Positions 35,960 through 45,009 of a stretch of 64,000 nt of DNA are shown here, piece after piece. The stretch comes from Pseudomonas serboccidentalis. Lineage in GTDB: Bacteria > Pseudomonadota > Gammaproteobacteria > Pseudomonadales > Pseudomonadaceae. The notes beneath the pieces were generated by a model. The model did not search any database. It was not told the origin of the DNA and was given only the letters and a program-made list of their open reading frames with translations. The number at the start of each line of letters is the position of its first letter. Positions within the stretch are counted from its first letter, which is position 1. The position numbers were made by a program, and so were the translations under genes. The DNA is taken from the NCBI RefSeq assembly GCF_028830055.1, contig NZ_CP101655.1, positions 248,001-312,000 on the forward strand, read 5' to 3'.

Positions 35960-37261
35960 TCAGGGCAGAACCGAATAGATGATCGCCGACAGTGCAATCA
36001 GGCCGATCAGCACCACGAACACGTTGGACACCTGTCCCGAATACTGGCGCAAGGCCGGCACGCGGCGGATGGCGTACATCGGCATCAGGAACAACAGGCA
36101 GGCAATCACCGGGCCGCCGAGGGTTTCGATCATGCCCAGAATGCTCGGGTTGAATGTGGCGACGGCCCAGCAGCTGAGGATCATGAACAGCGCGGTCGCA
36201 CGGTTCAGCCAGCTCGCCGACATCACCTTGCCACGGCCGCGCAGGCTCTTGACGATCATGCCCTGAAAGCCTTCGCTGGCGCCGATGTAGTGGCCGAGGA
36301 AGGATTTGGTGATCGCCACCAGCGCAATCAGTGGCGCGGCGTAGGCGATGACCGGGGTCTGGAAGTGGTTGGCGAGGTACGACAGGATCGAAATGTTCTG
36401 CGCCTTCGCTGCTGCCAGATCCGCCGGCGACAGCGCCAATACGCAACTGAAGCAGAAGAACATCACCGTCACCACCATCATGCCGTGGGCCATGGCGAGG
36501 ATGCCGCTGCTCTTGCGTTCGGCCTGGGCGCCGTAGCGCTGTTTCTGGTCAACAGCGAAGGCGGAGATGATCGGCGAATGGTTGAACGAGAACACCATCA
36601 CCGGGATCGCCAGCCACATCGTCTTGAGGAACGTCGACAGCGGCATCGCCTCTTGGGCGCTGGCGAAGAACGCACCGTTCCAGTTGGGGATCAGGCTCAG
36701 ACCGAGCAGCAACAGGGCGGCGACGAACGGATAGACCAGCACGCTCATGGCTTTGACGATCACGTTTTGCCCGCAACGCACGATCGCCATCAGGCCGAGG
36801 ATCAGCACCAGCGACAGAATCGCCCGGGGCGGCGGGGCGATGTGCAATTGGTGTTCGAGAAAACTGCTCAGGGTGTTGGTCAGTGCGACGCTGTACACCA
36901 GCAGGATCGGGAAGATCGCGAAGAAATACAGGAGAGTGATCAGCTTGCCGGCGCCGATGCCGAAGTGTTCTTCAACGACTTCAGTGATGTCGCCCGAACG
37001 CCCGGACAGCACGAAGCGGGTCAGGCCACGGTGGGCGAAGAAGGTCATCGGGAACGCCAGCAGCGCCAGAATCAACAGCGGCCAGAAACCACCGACACCG
37101 GCGTTGATCGGCAGGAACAAGGTGCCGGCACCAATGGCCGTGCCGTACAGGCCGAGCATCCAGGTGGTGTCGAATTTGCTCCAGCCCTTGTGGGCCGTTT
37201 CGGTGTTGCGTGTGAGATCTACAGCGGGATTTTCGGCAGCAGGTGTACGTACATCGGTCAT
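35960..37261 (-). CDS. HAAAP-family serine/threonine transporter (SdaC-like)
   Basis: A 433-residue amino acid:H+ symporter with about 11 helices. MLGLYGTAIGAGTLFLPINAG, FSFNHSPIISAFAVDQK and FLGHYIGASEGFQGMIVKSL match SdaC/TdcC. The ATG at 37261 has SD GAGG 8 nt upstream; an ATG 12 codons earlier at 37297 lacks one. It lies 86 nt downstream of sdaA on the same strand, so uptake and deamination of serine are probably linked. Confidence 0.9.
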   Translation of the reverse strand: MTDVRTPAAENPAVDLTRNTETAHKGWSKFDTTWMLGLYGTAIGAGTLFLPINAGVGGFWPLLILALLAFPMTFFAHRGLTRFVLSGRSGDITEVVEEHFGIGAGKLITLLYFFAIFPILLVYSVALTNTLSSFLEHQLHIAPPPRAILSLVLILGLMAIVRCGQNVIVKAMSVLVYPFVAALLLLGLSLIPNWNGAFFASAQEAMPLSTFLKTMWLAIPVMVFSFNHSPIISAFAVDQKQRYGAQAERKSSGILAMAHGMMVVTVMFFCFSCVLALSPADLAAAKAQNISILSYLANHFQTPVIAYAAPLIALVAITKSFLGHYIGASEGFQGMIVKSLRGRGKVMSASWLNRATALFMILSCWAVATFNPSILGMIETLGGPVIACLLFLMPMYAIRRVPALRQYSGQVSNVFVVLIGLIALSAIIYSVLP

Positions 37262-37347
37262 CGTTTTTGCCTCGTTATTATTTTTGCTCGGGCTCACGGT
37301 TGGCAGACCGCTGATTGCGGCCTGCCGGGGCGGTCAGGGAATGCGCG

Positions 37348-38724
37348 TCAGCACTCCACCCAGCTCACGGCCAGGCCACCCCGTGAAGTCTCTTTGTATT
37401 TGTCGTGCATGTCGGCACCGGTATCGCGCATGGTGCGGATCACCCGGTCGAGGGAAATGAAGTGTTTGCCGTCGCCGCGCAGGGCCATTTGCGTGGCGTT
37501 GATCGCCTTCACCGCGGCGATGGCATTGCGCTCGATGCACGGCACTTGCACCAGACCGCCGACCGGGTCGCAGGTCAGGCCGAGGTTGTGTTCCAGGCCG
37601 ATTTCGGCGGCGTTTTCCAGTTGCTCCGGGGTCGCGCCGAGCACTTCGGCCAGGCCCGCAGCGGCCATGGCGCAGGCCGAACCGACTTCGCCCTGGCAGC
37701 CGACTTCGGCCCCGGAGATCGAGGCATTTTTCTTACACAGAATGCCGACGGCGGCGGCGCCCATGAAGAAAGCGACCACGTCATCGTCGGACGCGTCCGG
37801 ATTGAATTTCATGTAGTAATGCAGCACCGCTGGAATGATCCCGGCCGCGCCGTTGGTCGGCGCCGTCACCATGCGCCCGCCTGCAGCGTTCTCTTCGTTG
37901 ACGGCGAGGGCGAACAGGTTGACCCATTCCATCGCCGACAGCGTTGAACTGATCACATTCGGCTTGCCGATTTCCAACAGGCTGCGGTGCAGTTTCGCGG
38001 CGCGGCGCGGCACATTCAGACCACCGGGCAGGATGCCTTCGTGGCGCAGACCCTGTTCGACGCACTCGCGCATCACTGACCAGATGTGCAACAGGCCGTT
38101 GCGGATGTCATCGTCACTGCGCCAGGCTCGTTCGTTGGCCATCATCAGCTCCGACACGCGCAGGTTGTGCTGCTTGCACAGGCTCAGCAGTTCGGCGGCG
38201 CTGGAAAACTCATACGGCAGCACCACATCACCGGCAGGCGCCACACCGGACTCGGCTTCCGCCGCTTCGATGATGAAACCGCCGCCAATCGAGTAGTACG
38301 TCTGCGTGAACAGCTCGGCGCTTTCGCCAAAGGCTGTCAGCGACATGGCGTTGGGGTGGTAGGGCAGGCTTTGGTCCAGCAGCAGGAGATCGTGCTGCCA
38401 GTTGAAGGCAATTTCTTTCTGACCGGCCAGGAGCAGCAGGCCGCTTTCGCGCAGTTGCTGGATGCGTGGGTCGATGGTCGCCGGATCGATACTGTCCGGC
38501 CATTCGCCCATCAGGCCCATGACCGTGGCGCGGTCGGTGGCGTGGCCGACGCCGGTGGCCGACAGCGAGCCGTACAAACGGATTTCCACCCGACGTACAT
38601 CGTTCAGCAAGCGTTGGTCGATCAGCGCCTGGGCGAAGGTCGCGGCGGCACGCATCGGGCCAACGGTGTGGGAACTGGACGGACCGATGCCGACCTTGAA
38701 TAAATCGAAAACACTGATAGCCAT
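37348..38724 (-). CDS. sdaA: L-serine ammonia-lyase (iron-sulfur)
   Basis: A 458-residue single-chain L-serine dehydratase that makes pyruvate and ammonia. SVFDLFKVGIGPSSSHTVGPM at the start, GRMVTAPTNGAAGIIPAVLHYY and the cluster cysteines in the ILCKKNASISGAEVGCQGEV region are diagnostic. It is first in sdaA-transporter; a LysR gene is divergent across 135 nt. Confidence 0.95.
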   Translation of the reverse strand: MAISVFDLFKVGIGPSSSHTVGPMRAAATFAQALIDQRLLNDVRRVEIRLYGSLSATGVGHATDRATVMGLMGEWPDSIDPATIDPRIQQLRESGLLLLAGQKEIAFNWQHDLLLLDQSLPYHPNAMSLTAFGESAELFTQTYYSIGGGFIIEAAEAESGVAPAGDVVLPYEFSSAAELLSLCKQHNLRVSELMMANERAWRSDDDIRNGLLHIWSVMRECVEQGLRHEGILPGGLNVPRRAAKLHRSLLEIGKPNVISSTLSAMEWVNLFALAVNEENAAGGRMVTAPTNGAAGIIPAVLHYYMKFNPDASDDDVVAFFMGAAAVGILCKKNASISGAEVGCQGEVGSACAMAAAGLAEVLGATPEQLENAAEIGLEHNLGLTCDPVGGLVQVPCIERNAIAAVKAINATQMALRGDGKHFISLDRVIRTMRDTGADMHDKYKETSRGGLAVSWVEC

Positions 38725-38859
38725 GCTAAAGCCTTACAAGCAATGGAGTAGGAATCGCTGCCATTTTTTGTAGGCCAAGCGCAATGTCGGCGATACTGCC
38801 CACCTCGGTACTACGTGACCAACGAAACTTCCTAAGAAAGCCTTTAGCAGGACTAAACG

Positions 38860-39807
38860 ATGAGTCGTCAATTGCATGCCCAGACCTACGTCTGGCTGCA
38901 GGTGTTTTCCTGTGCCGCGCGGCACCTGTCGTTCACCCGCTGTGCAGAAGAACTGCACATCACCCCGGGGGCGGTCAGCCAGCAGATTCGTCAGTTGGAA
39001 GAGCGCCTGGGTTTTCGCCTGTTTCATCGTCGGGCGCGGGGTGTGGAGCTGAGTGCGGAAGGGCAGCGGCTGGCGATCACGGTCAATGAGGCCTACGGCA
39101 GCATCGATGCCGAATTGCGCCGACTGGATGCCGGAATGATCAGCGGGATTCTGCGGGTGCGTTCGATTCCGTCATTTCTGAGCAAATGGCTGACCCCGCG
39201 CCTGCCGCGCTTGCAACAGCGCTATCCCGACATCCAATTGCGCCTGGTGGCCGAGGACAGCAGCGTACCGTTGTACGAGGGCGACTTTGATCTGGCGATT
39301 GACCTGAACGACGGCAGCTACCCGGGACTGTTATCCACAGCCTTGCTCGATGAGCAGATTTTTCCGGTGTGTGCGCCGAGCCTGCTGCGTGGACGCCCGC
39401 CGCTGCACGGGCCGGCGGATCTGGTGCATTTCCCGCTGCTGCACGACATCACGGCCTGGCGCGGCAGTTACGAATATGCGGAATGGGAGTTTTATCTCAA
39501 TGCGATCGGCTTCGAAGGCGCCGACGTACGGCGTGGACACACCTTCAATCGCAATCACCTGACCATCGAAGCGGCGATCGCCGGCATGGGCGTGGCAATT
39601 GCCCGGCGGACGTTACTCAACGATGAGCTGGAGCGCGGCACGTTGATCGTGCCGTTCGGGCTGTCGGTGCCCAATCACAAACGTTACGTGTTGCTGTATG
39701 CGCCAGGGGCGCTGAGCCACCCGGGCGTGCGCGCCGTGCATGACTGGCTGGTGGAGGAGGCGGGGATTTTCCGCAGTTTGCACCCGTTGAACGACGGGCA
39801 ATTGTGA
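38860..39807 (+). CDS. LysR-family regulator (GcvA/DsdC-like), next to sdaA
   Basis: A 315-residue LysR regulator of the GcvA/DsdC type. The HTH reads AARHLSFTRCAEELHITPGA with VSQQIRQLEERLG; the effector domain has DFDLAIDLNDG and MGVAIARRTLLNDEL. SD AGGA is 8 nt before the ATG. Divergence from sdaA suggests it responds to serine or a related amino acid and activates sdaA (inference). Confidence 0.87.
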   Translation: MSRQLHAQTYVWLQVFSCAARHLSFTRCAEELHITPGAVSQQIRQLEERLGFRLFHRRARGVELSAEGQRLAITVNEAYGSIDAELRRLDAGMISGILRVRSIPSFLSKWLTPRLPRLQQRYPDIQLRLVAEDSSVPLYEGDFDLAIDLNDGSYPGLLSTALLDEQIFPVCAPSLLRGRPPLHGPADLVHFPLLHDITAWRGSYEYAEWEFYLNAIGFEGADVRRGHTFNRNHLTIEAAIAGMGVAIARRTLLNDELERGTLIVPFGLSVPNHKRYVLLYAPGALSHPGVRAVHDWLVEEAGIFRSLHPLNDGQL

Positions 39808-40007
39808 GCAGATTTTGCAGGGTTGCGAGGCGACCCAACTCCCGACCTTACCAGTGACTTGCTCGGTTGTCCGGCTTTTTTTGCGAATGAATATTTATCT
39901 TTTTTCAGGGGTTGAAATGTTCGTCAGTCGGGCCGATTGTTGTAATCAAGGGGTCACGAAATCCTGTTCAAGGCCTCTTGCGAGCTAGCTGAAATAAGGG
40001 ATGAACT

Positions 40008-40412
40008 ATGCAAATCCAAGTCAACAGCGATAACCATATTCAAAGCAGTAAACGACTGGAGGAGTGGGTACGTACAACCATTGAGAGCACGCTCGACCGT
40101 TATGAAGAAGACCTGACCCGTGTCGAAGTCCATCTGAGCGACGAGAACGGTGACAAACCAGGTCCCCATGACTTGCGCTGCCAACTGGAAGCGCGGCCAA
40201 AAGGCCATCAACCGATTTCCGTCACCCATAAGGCCGATTCGCTGGAACAGGCGATCGATGGTGCAGCCGAAAAACTGGAACACGCGCTGGAGCACCTGTT
40301 TGGCAAACTGCGGGGCAAACCCCGCGCCGCCATCGTGCCATTCAGCAAGGCGAATGACGCACTGCTGGAAGAAGAGTTTCTGGAGAACGAACAGGCAGCG
40401 ATCAACAGTTGA
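40008..40412 (+). CDS. Ribosome hibernation / HPF-RaiA family protein
   Basis: A 134-residue protein of the HPF/YfiA fold: MQIQVNSDNHIQSSKRLEEW, a beta strand with RVEVHLSDENGDKPGPHDLR and ADSLEQAIDGAAEKLEHALE. It probably binds the 30S decoding site and blocks translation under stress. Slightly longer than E. coli HPF, without the long-HPF C-terminal domain. It is not in the usual rpoN-hpf operon, so it is likely a second, stand-alone family member. SD AAGGGATG. Terminator follows. Confidence 0.85.
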   Translation: MQIQVNSDNHIQSSKRLEEWVRTTIESTLDRYEEDLTRVEVHLSDENGDKPGPHDLRCQLEARPKGHQPISVTHKADSLEQAIDGAAEKLEHALEHLFGKLRGKPRAAIVPFSKANDALLEEEFLENEQAAINS

Positions 40413-40442
40413 TGCGCTGATTTTCCAAGCCACCCAATGAGA

Positions 40443-40474
40443 ACGGGCCTGCGAATGCAGGCCCGTTTTTTTTT
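40443..40474 (+). terminator. Terminator after the HPF-like gene
   Basis: CGGGCCTGC-GAAT-GCAGGCCCG stem and a run of nine T. Confidence 0.92.
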
Positions 40475-40488
40475 ACTTTTGGTGACAG

Positions 40489-40607
40489 TGTGGCGAGGCA
40501 GCTTGCTCCCGCTGAGCTGCGAAGCGGCCCCAAAACCTGCAACGGCGTTAACAGCCAAGGATTTACGGCTGCGTCGCAGCCGAGCGGGAGCAAGCTCCCT
40601 CGCCACA
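40489..40607. repeat. REP family C inverted pair
   Basis: Outer arms TGTGGCGAGGCAGCTTGCTC and GAGCAAGCTCCCTCGCCACA; inner GCTGCGAAGCGGCC and GGCTGCGTCGCAGC hairpins. Also at 50294, 57148 and 60571. Confidence 0.85.
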
Positions 40608-40623
40608 GTGGGTGACGTATTTC

Positions 40624-42954
40624 TTAGAAAGCTACAGACGTTTGTACATACACCGTGCGCGGCTCACCCACGTACTTGCCCTTGTTGTTGTCATCGAACG
40701 AACGGGTGAAGTACTGGGTGTTGAAGATGTTCTTCACCCCCACCGCCACATTCAGATCCGACAATTGCGGCCCGAAGTCGTACCCCGCGCGGCTGCTGAA
40801 CAGCATGTAGCCCGGGATCTTGCCGGTGCTGCCGTCGGCACTTTCTGTCGAGGTGTTGGCGTTGTCGGCGAACTGGTCGCTCTGCAAGCTGCTGTCGACG
40901 TTGAGCTTCCACGGCCCTTCGGTATAACCGACGCCAATCGTGCCTTTGTGTTTCGAGGAGAACGGCACGCGATTGCCCTTGTTCGGCCCGTCTTCACGAA
41001 TGCTCGCGTCGACGTAGGCGTAAGTGGCGTACACATCGAAACCGGCCAGTGCCGGGCTCAAGTCGTCCAGCGCGTAATTGACGCTGGTCTCGATGCCTTG
41101 ATGGCGGGTCTCGCCACGGGCAATCACCGAATCGTTGGTCTGGTTGCTTTCGTACTGGTTGTCGAAGTTGATCAGGAACGCGCCGATTTCCGCGCGCAGT
41201 GCGCCGTTGTCATAACGGGTGCCGAGTTCCCAGGTGCGGGCCTTCTCCGGTTTCACTTCGCCGCTGCTCACGCGATTGGGCATCTGACTGTATTGCACGC
41301 TGCCGAACGAGCCTTCGGTATTGGCGTACAGATTCCAGCTGTCGCTCAGGTGATACAGCACGTTCAATGCGGGCAGCGCAGTGTTGTAGTCGCCCTTGTA
41401 TTTGACGTTGGTCAGATTGTTGGTCTGCTGCGACTCGATCATCTCGTAGCGCACGCCCGGGGTGATGGTCCATTTGCCGATGTCGATGCGGTCGTCGACG
41501 AAGAATGCGTTGGCCTCGGTGCCGCCCCGGGTATCGCGATCATTGCGGCTGTTGGTGGTCGGGTATTCGTTGCTGCTGATCGGCGTGCGATAGCGCAACT
41601 CGTGGCCGGCCTCGTTGATGTAGCGGTAGCCGACGCCGACTTCGTGGCTGCTCGGGCCGAGGTCGAAGCCCTGGGCGAAACGGGTTTCGAAACCGCGCAC
41701 CCAATACTCGCGCGGCGACAGCGAGAGGAAGCTGCCCTGATCCAGATAACCGCTGCGCAGGGTCTTGGTGAAGAAGGTGTTGGCAGTGAATTCGCGGCGA
41801 TCTTCCTGATAGCGATAGCCGAAGTTGAACATCGTCCGACGCCCCCAGAACTGGTCTTTCAGGCGCGTCGACTGGTACGGATCGGCGTCGTAATCGGCGA
41901 CGTTGAGGCCGCCGGGCATGTCGGCCTTGCCTTCGTAATACTGGGCCATGGCATTGAAGCTGTTGGCCTCGTCGAGCTGGTATTTGCCCTTGAGGATCAG
42001 GTCGTCGATCTCGGTGTCGCTATGCTCACGCCAATCACCGCCACGGGTGCCGGAGTACAGCAGCGCGCCGCCGAGGCCATTTTCATTGGTGCCGCCGGCG
42101 AGCAGGTTGGCGCTGGTCTTGAAGCCGTCATGGCTCGACGACGGACTGGTTTCCGTCTGGAAACCACCCTTGACCGTCGGCTCATCCGGGATGGCGCGGG
42201 TCACGAAGTTGACCACGCCACCGACGTTCTGCGGGCCGTACCGCACCGCGCCGCCGCCACGCACCACGTCCACCGCGTCCATGTTGCCCATGCTGATCGG
42301 CGCAAACGACAACTGTGGCTGACCGTAAGGGGCGAATGGCACGGGAATGCCGTCCATCAGCACCGTGGAGCGCGCCGCCAGCCGTGGGTTGAGGCCACGG
42401 ATGCCGAAGTTCAGCGCCATGTCGTGGCTGCCGGTGCCGTTGTTTTCCGGGGCGTTGACCCCGGGGATGCGGTTGAGCACGTCCCGCGCCTGAGTCGCGC
42501 CCTGGCGTTCGAAGTCTTCGCGACGAATCACGTCGCGGGCGCCCGGATGCTCGAACACGTTGACCTGCGCCGCATCGCCGAGCCAGTCGCCAACGACTTT
42601 CGAGGTGTCCAGCTCCAGCGCCGTGTCGGCCACAGGTTGCAGGCTGAAGGCATTGTTGCCCTCGGCACGGGCTTGCAGGCCGGTGCCTTCGAGCAGTGCG
42701 TCGAGACCTTGCGCGGCGGTGTAGCTGCCCTCCAGGCCTCGGCTTTGCACGCCGCGGGTGATCTGCGAGCCGAAGGAAATCAGCACGCCGGCCTCACGAC
42801 CAAACTGATTAAGGGCGTTTTCCAGCGGCGCCGGGGCGATGTGGTAGGCCTTGGCTTCGGCGGCCAGGACGGGCAGGGCGCTGAAGCTCAGGCTGGCGCC
42901 GAGAACGAGATGGCGCAGGCTGCGGGCCAGGGGTGTGAGGCGGGTCGGGTGCAT
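40624..42954 (-). CDS. fecA: TonB-dependent ferric citrate receptor
   Basis: A 776-residue outer-membrane transducer. Signal peptide about 1-31 (SFSALPVLAAEA), an STN signalling domain about 36-105 (LENALNQFGREAGVLISF), a plug with VVRGGGAVRYGPQNVGGVVN and a 22-strand barrel ending ...VQTSVAF. Long blocks (ALLYSGTRGGDWREHS, YYEGKADMPGGLNVADYDAD, LPALNVLYHLSDSWNLYANT) are almost those of E. coli FecA, so ferric dicitrate is the likely ligand. fecR and fecI lie upstream on the same strand; the order fecI-fecR-fecA is kept. Confidence 0.95.
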   Translation of the reverse strand: MHPTRLTPLARSLRHLVLGASLSFSALPVLAAEAKAYHIAPAPLENALNQFGREAGVLISFGSQITRGVQSRGLEGSYTAAQGLDALLEGTGLQARAEGNNAFSLQPVADTALELDTSKVVGDWLGDAAQVNVFEHPGARDVIRREDFERQGATQARDVLNRIPGVNAPENNGTGSHDMALNFGIRGLNPRLAARSTVLMDGIPVPFAPYGQPQLSFAPISMGNMDAVDVVRGGGAVRYGPQNVGGVVNFVTRAIPDEPTVKGGFQTETSPSSSHDGFKTSANLLAGGTNENGLGGALLYSGTRGGDWREHSDTEIDDLILKGKYQLDEANSFNAMAQYYEGKADMPGGLNVADYDADPYQSTRLKDQFWGRRTMFNFGYRYQEDRREFTANTFFTKTLRSGYLDQGSFLSLSPREYWVRGFETRFAQGFDLGPSSHEVGVGYRYINEAGHELRYRTPISSNEYPTTNSRNDRDTRGGTEANAFFVDDRIDIGKWTITPGVRYEMIESQQTNNLTNVKYKGDYNTALPALNVLYHLSDSWNLYANTEGSFGSVQYSQMPNRVSSGEVKPEKARTWELGTRYDNGALRAEIGAFLINFDNQYESNQTNDSVIARGETRHQGIETSVNYALDDLSPALAGFDVYATYAYVDASIREDGPNKGNRVPFSSKHKGTIGVGYTEGPWKLNVDSSLQSDQFADNANTSTESADGSTGKIPGYMLFSSRAGYDFGPQLSDLNVAVGVKNIFNTQYFTRSFDDNNKGKYVGEPRTVYVQTSVAF

Positions 42955-43042
42955 GAAGGGTGATCCTGAGAAGGTTGAATCAAGGGGGGCTTTCCTTCTC
43001 TGTCACGCCAGATCTGAAAAACGGCTCATTTATTTTTCGAGA

Positions 43043-43058
43043 GCAAAAGATCGCAGCC
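43043..43058. repeat. Solitary REP family B half
   Basis: GCAAAAGATCGCAGCC just past the fecR stop, without a partner arm in the fecR-fecA gap. Confidence 0.7.
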
Positions 43059-43063
43059 TCTTT

Positions 43064-43996
43064 CTAAACCCGTGCTTCGACGCTCACCCAATAGCGGGTA
43101 AAGCGCCGCACTTTCACCGGCAAACTGATTTGCAGCAGATCAAGAATCCGCTCGCTGTCGTCCAGTGGATAAGTCCCGGAGATCAGCAGGTCAGCCACTT
43201 TCGCGTCGCAATGCAGCTGCCCGCGACGATACCGACCGAGCTCATCGAGGAAGTCACCCAGGCGCATGTGCGCGGCGATCAGCATGCCCTCGGCCCAGGC
43301 GCCACTGTTGGCATCCAGCGGCCTGGCTTCGCTGATCGATGTCGAGCTGAAACTCAGTTGACGGGGGACGGGCAACAACATCGGTGCGCGCCCGTGGGCG
43401 TTCAGTTCGACCTGGCCTTCGAACACTGCCACCTGCGTACGATCGGCAAATTGCCGGACGTTGAGGCGTGCCGCCCGGGTTTTCAAAATGCCCTGTGCCG
43501 TGCGCACTTCGAACGCTTGCGTGGTGCTCAAGAGGATCTCGCCTTCCAGCAGACGGATCAGTCGTTGCGTGCTGTCCACGTCCGCCGCACTCGCGGTGTT
43601 GAGTTGCAACTGGCTGCTGGCGTCCAGCGCGACCTTGCGTCGTTCACCTACCGGGCTGCGGTAATCGGCGAGCAGCGACGGCAGCGGATTGTGCTCGCGC
43701 AGGCCCCAGGTGACGGCTGAACCGGCGCCAAGAATCAGCAGCAGTTTCAACGCCTGCCGACGGCTGGCGGATTTCGCTCCGTTCAACGCTGCGTGTGCCA
43801 GCGGCGAAGACACACCGCGCAAGCGCTGGTTGACCCGCTGAATGTGTTCCCACGCCCGACGATGCTCGCTGTGCGCATCCAGCCACTGCTGCCAGGCCTG
43901 TTGCTGGCGTGGGGAGAGCGTGCCCTGCTGCATTTCCATCAGCCAGTACACGGCCTGCTCGGCCACTGGCGCAGAGAAGTCCGGGACGCGGTTCAT
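43064..43996 (-). CDS. fecR: FecR-family anti-sigma/regulator
   Basis: A 310-residue membrane regulator. The N-terminal cytoplasmic part (AVYWLMEMQQGTLSPRQQQA ... AWEHIQRVNQRL) holds sigma FecI; one TM helix is at about 85-105 (LKLLLILGAGSAVTWGL); the periplasmic FecR domain (SPVGERRKVALDASSQLQLN) and a C-terminal domain contact FecA. It overlaps fecI by 4 nt. Confidence 0.93.
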   Translation of the reverse strand: MNRVPDFSAPVAEQAVYWLMEMQQGTLSPRQQQAWQQWLDAHSEHRRAWEHIQRVNQRLRGVSSPLAHAALNGAKSASRRQALKLLLILGAGSAVTWGLREHNPLPSLLADYRSPVGERRKVALDASSQLQLNTASAADVDSTQRLIRLLEGEILLSTTQAFEVRTAQGILKTRAARLNVRQFADRTQVAVFEGQVELNAHGRAPMLLPVPRQLSFSSTSISEARPLDANSGAWAEGMLIAAHMRLGDFLDELGRYRRGQLHCDAKVADLLISGTYPLDDSERILDLLQISLPVKVRRFTRYWVSVEARV

Positions 43997-44508
43997 AGCG
44001 CGAAGTAGCAGCGCATCGCTGCCTTGTTCAAATGACGTTTCACCGTGGCCACCGAGATGTTCAATTCAGTGGCGATCTGCGGATAGGTCAGGCCATCGAC
44101 CTGCGCCAGCAAAAAGGCGCGTTTGACCACATGCGGCAAGCCGTCGAGCAACTGGTCCAGCTCGATCAGGGTTTGCAGGATGATGGCTTTGTCTTCTTCC
44201 GAAGGCGCGAGCATTTCCGGCATTTGCGCCAGGGTTTCGAGGTAGGCGCGTTCCAGGTCCTGACGGCGGTAATGATTGAACAGCACGCGTTTGGCAAGGG
44301 TGGTGAGGAAGGCGCGCGGTTCGATGATCACCGCTGGTTCGCGGGCGCTCAGCACCCGGATGAAGGTGTCCTGGGCAAGATCCGCCGCGCTCTCCGGGCA
44401 GCCGAGTCTGCGCCGCAACCAGCCGGTGAGCCAACGGTGGTGGTCGTGGTAGAGCGATTCGACGGGATGGGCGGACGGCAACGGTATTACTCCAGGCGCA
44501 TGCGGCAT
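43993..44508 (-). CDS. fecI: ECF sigma factor FecI
   Basis: A 171-residue ECF sigma factor. Region 2 reads DLAQDTFIRVLSAREP ... LTTLAKRVLFNHYRRQDLE; region 4 reads LTYPQIATELNISVATVKRH with the family C-terminus LNKAAMRCYFAL. It directs transcription of fecA when FecA and FecR signal that ferric citrate is bound. A Fur-box-like site lies 74 nt upstream. Confidence 0.95.
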   Translation of the reverse strand: MPHAPGVIPLPSAHPVESLYHDHHRWLTGWLRRRLGCPESAADLAQDTFIRVLSAREPAVIIEPRAFLTTLAKRVLFNHYRRQDLERAYLETLAQMPEMLAPSEEDKAIILQTLIELDQLLDGLPHVVKRAFLLAQVDGLTYPQIATELNISVATVKRHLNKAAMRCYFAL

Positions 44509-44581
44509 GCGTTAGAGAACAAGAACTGTTCGCATTGTAGGGGTGAGGAAGGTCGTCCGGCAATCAGATGCTTTTGCGTAT

Positions 44582-44600
44582 GAGAATATTTATCATTAAT
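44582..44600. promoter_or_regulatory. Fur box between fecI and the DUF3649 operon
   Basis: GAGAATATTTATCATTAAT matches the 19-bp Fur consensus at 13 positions by eye. It lies between divergent starts (fecI at 44508, DUF3649 gene at 44660) and so may control both. Confidence 0.65.
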
Positions 44601-44659
44601 ATTGTTCGCCTGTGGGTTCGGCTTGTCGGTCGGACGTTTTTTCGTTTCAGGGTCGAAAC

Positions 44660-44965
44660 ATGAAAGGCAAACTCGCCTCACTTCCCATGTCCTATCGTCT
44701 GGCCGTCACTTCGCGGGTGCTGGCGGCGGTGTTTGGCGGCTATCTGGTCGCGGCGCTGGCCAGTGTCGCCCTGACGCTGTGGCTGCCGTTGAGCCGTGCC
44801 GAAGCGGTGGTGACCGGCATGACCATTTCCTTTCTGGTCTATCTGGTCGCGGTGCTCTGGTGTTTCGCCTGTCGCACCGCGTGGTCGGCGTGGGTTGGGT
44901 TGCTGGTACCGAGCGTGATCCTGGCGACGGCTTCCGGTGCCGCGCGTGGCCTGGGGTACGCATGA
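44660..44965 (+). CDS. DUF3649 membrane protein (iron-uptake associated)
   Basis: A 101-residue membrane protein with three hydrophobic helices (about 14-38, 46-68, 75-98). LAVTSRVLAAVFGGYLVAAL and GMTISFLVYLVAVLWCFACR fit DUF3649, found in iron-regulated operons next to PepSY proteins. The ATG at 44660 gives MKGKLASLPMSYR. Its stop overlaps an ATG (ATGA at 44962), the normal link to a next gene, which is however only a stump here. Confidence 0.78.
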   Translation: MKGKLASLPMSYRLAVTSRVLAAVFGGYLVAALASVALTLWLPLSRAEAVVTGMTISFLVYLVAVLWCFACRTAWSAWVGLLVPSVILATASGAARGLGYA

Positions 44966-45009
44966 AAGAGGGTTTGCGCCAAAGCATGAGTGCAATGCTG
45001 AGATGCTGA
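44962..45009 (+). pseudogene. 15-codon remnant of a PepSY-type gene
   Basis: The ATG overlaps the DUF3649 stop (ATGA). The peptide MKEGLRQSMSAMLRC ends after 15 codons. MKEGxRQSM is how PepSY iron-regulated membrane proteins that follow DUF3649 often begin (recalled, not searched). After nine matching residues the similarity stops and the start of the sigma factor gene follows, consistent with a deletion that removed the rest. Confidence 0.5.

Noticed and set aside
42968-42995. GGAAAG-N17-TTCTC as FecI promoter of fecA
   Set aside because: The spacing is good, but the start of transcription would fall downstream of the fecA SD, so it cannot serve fecA.
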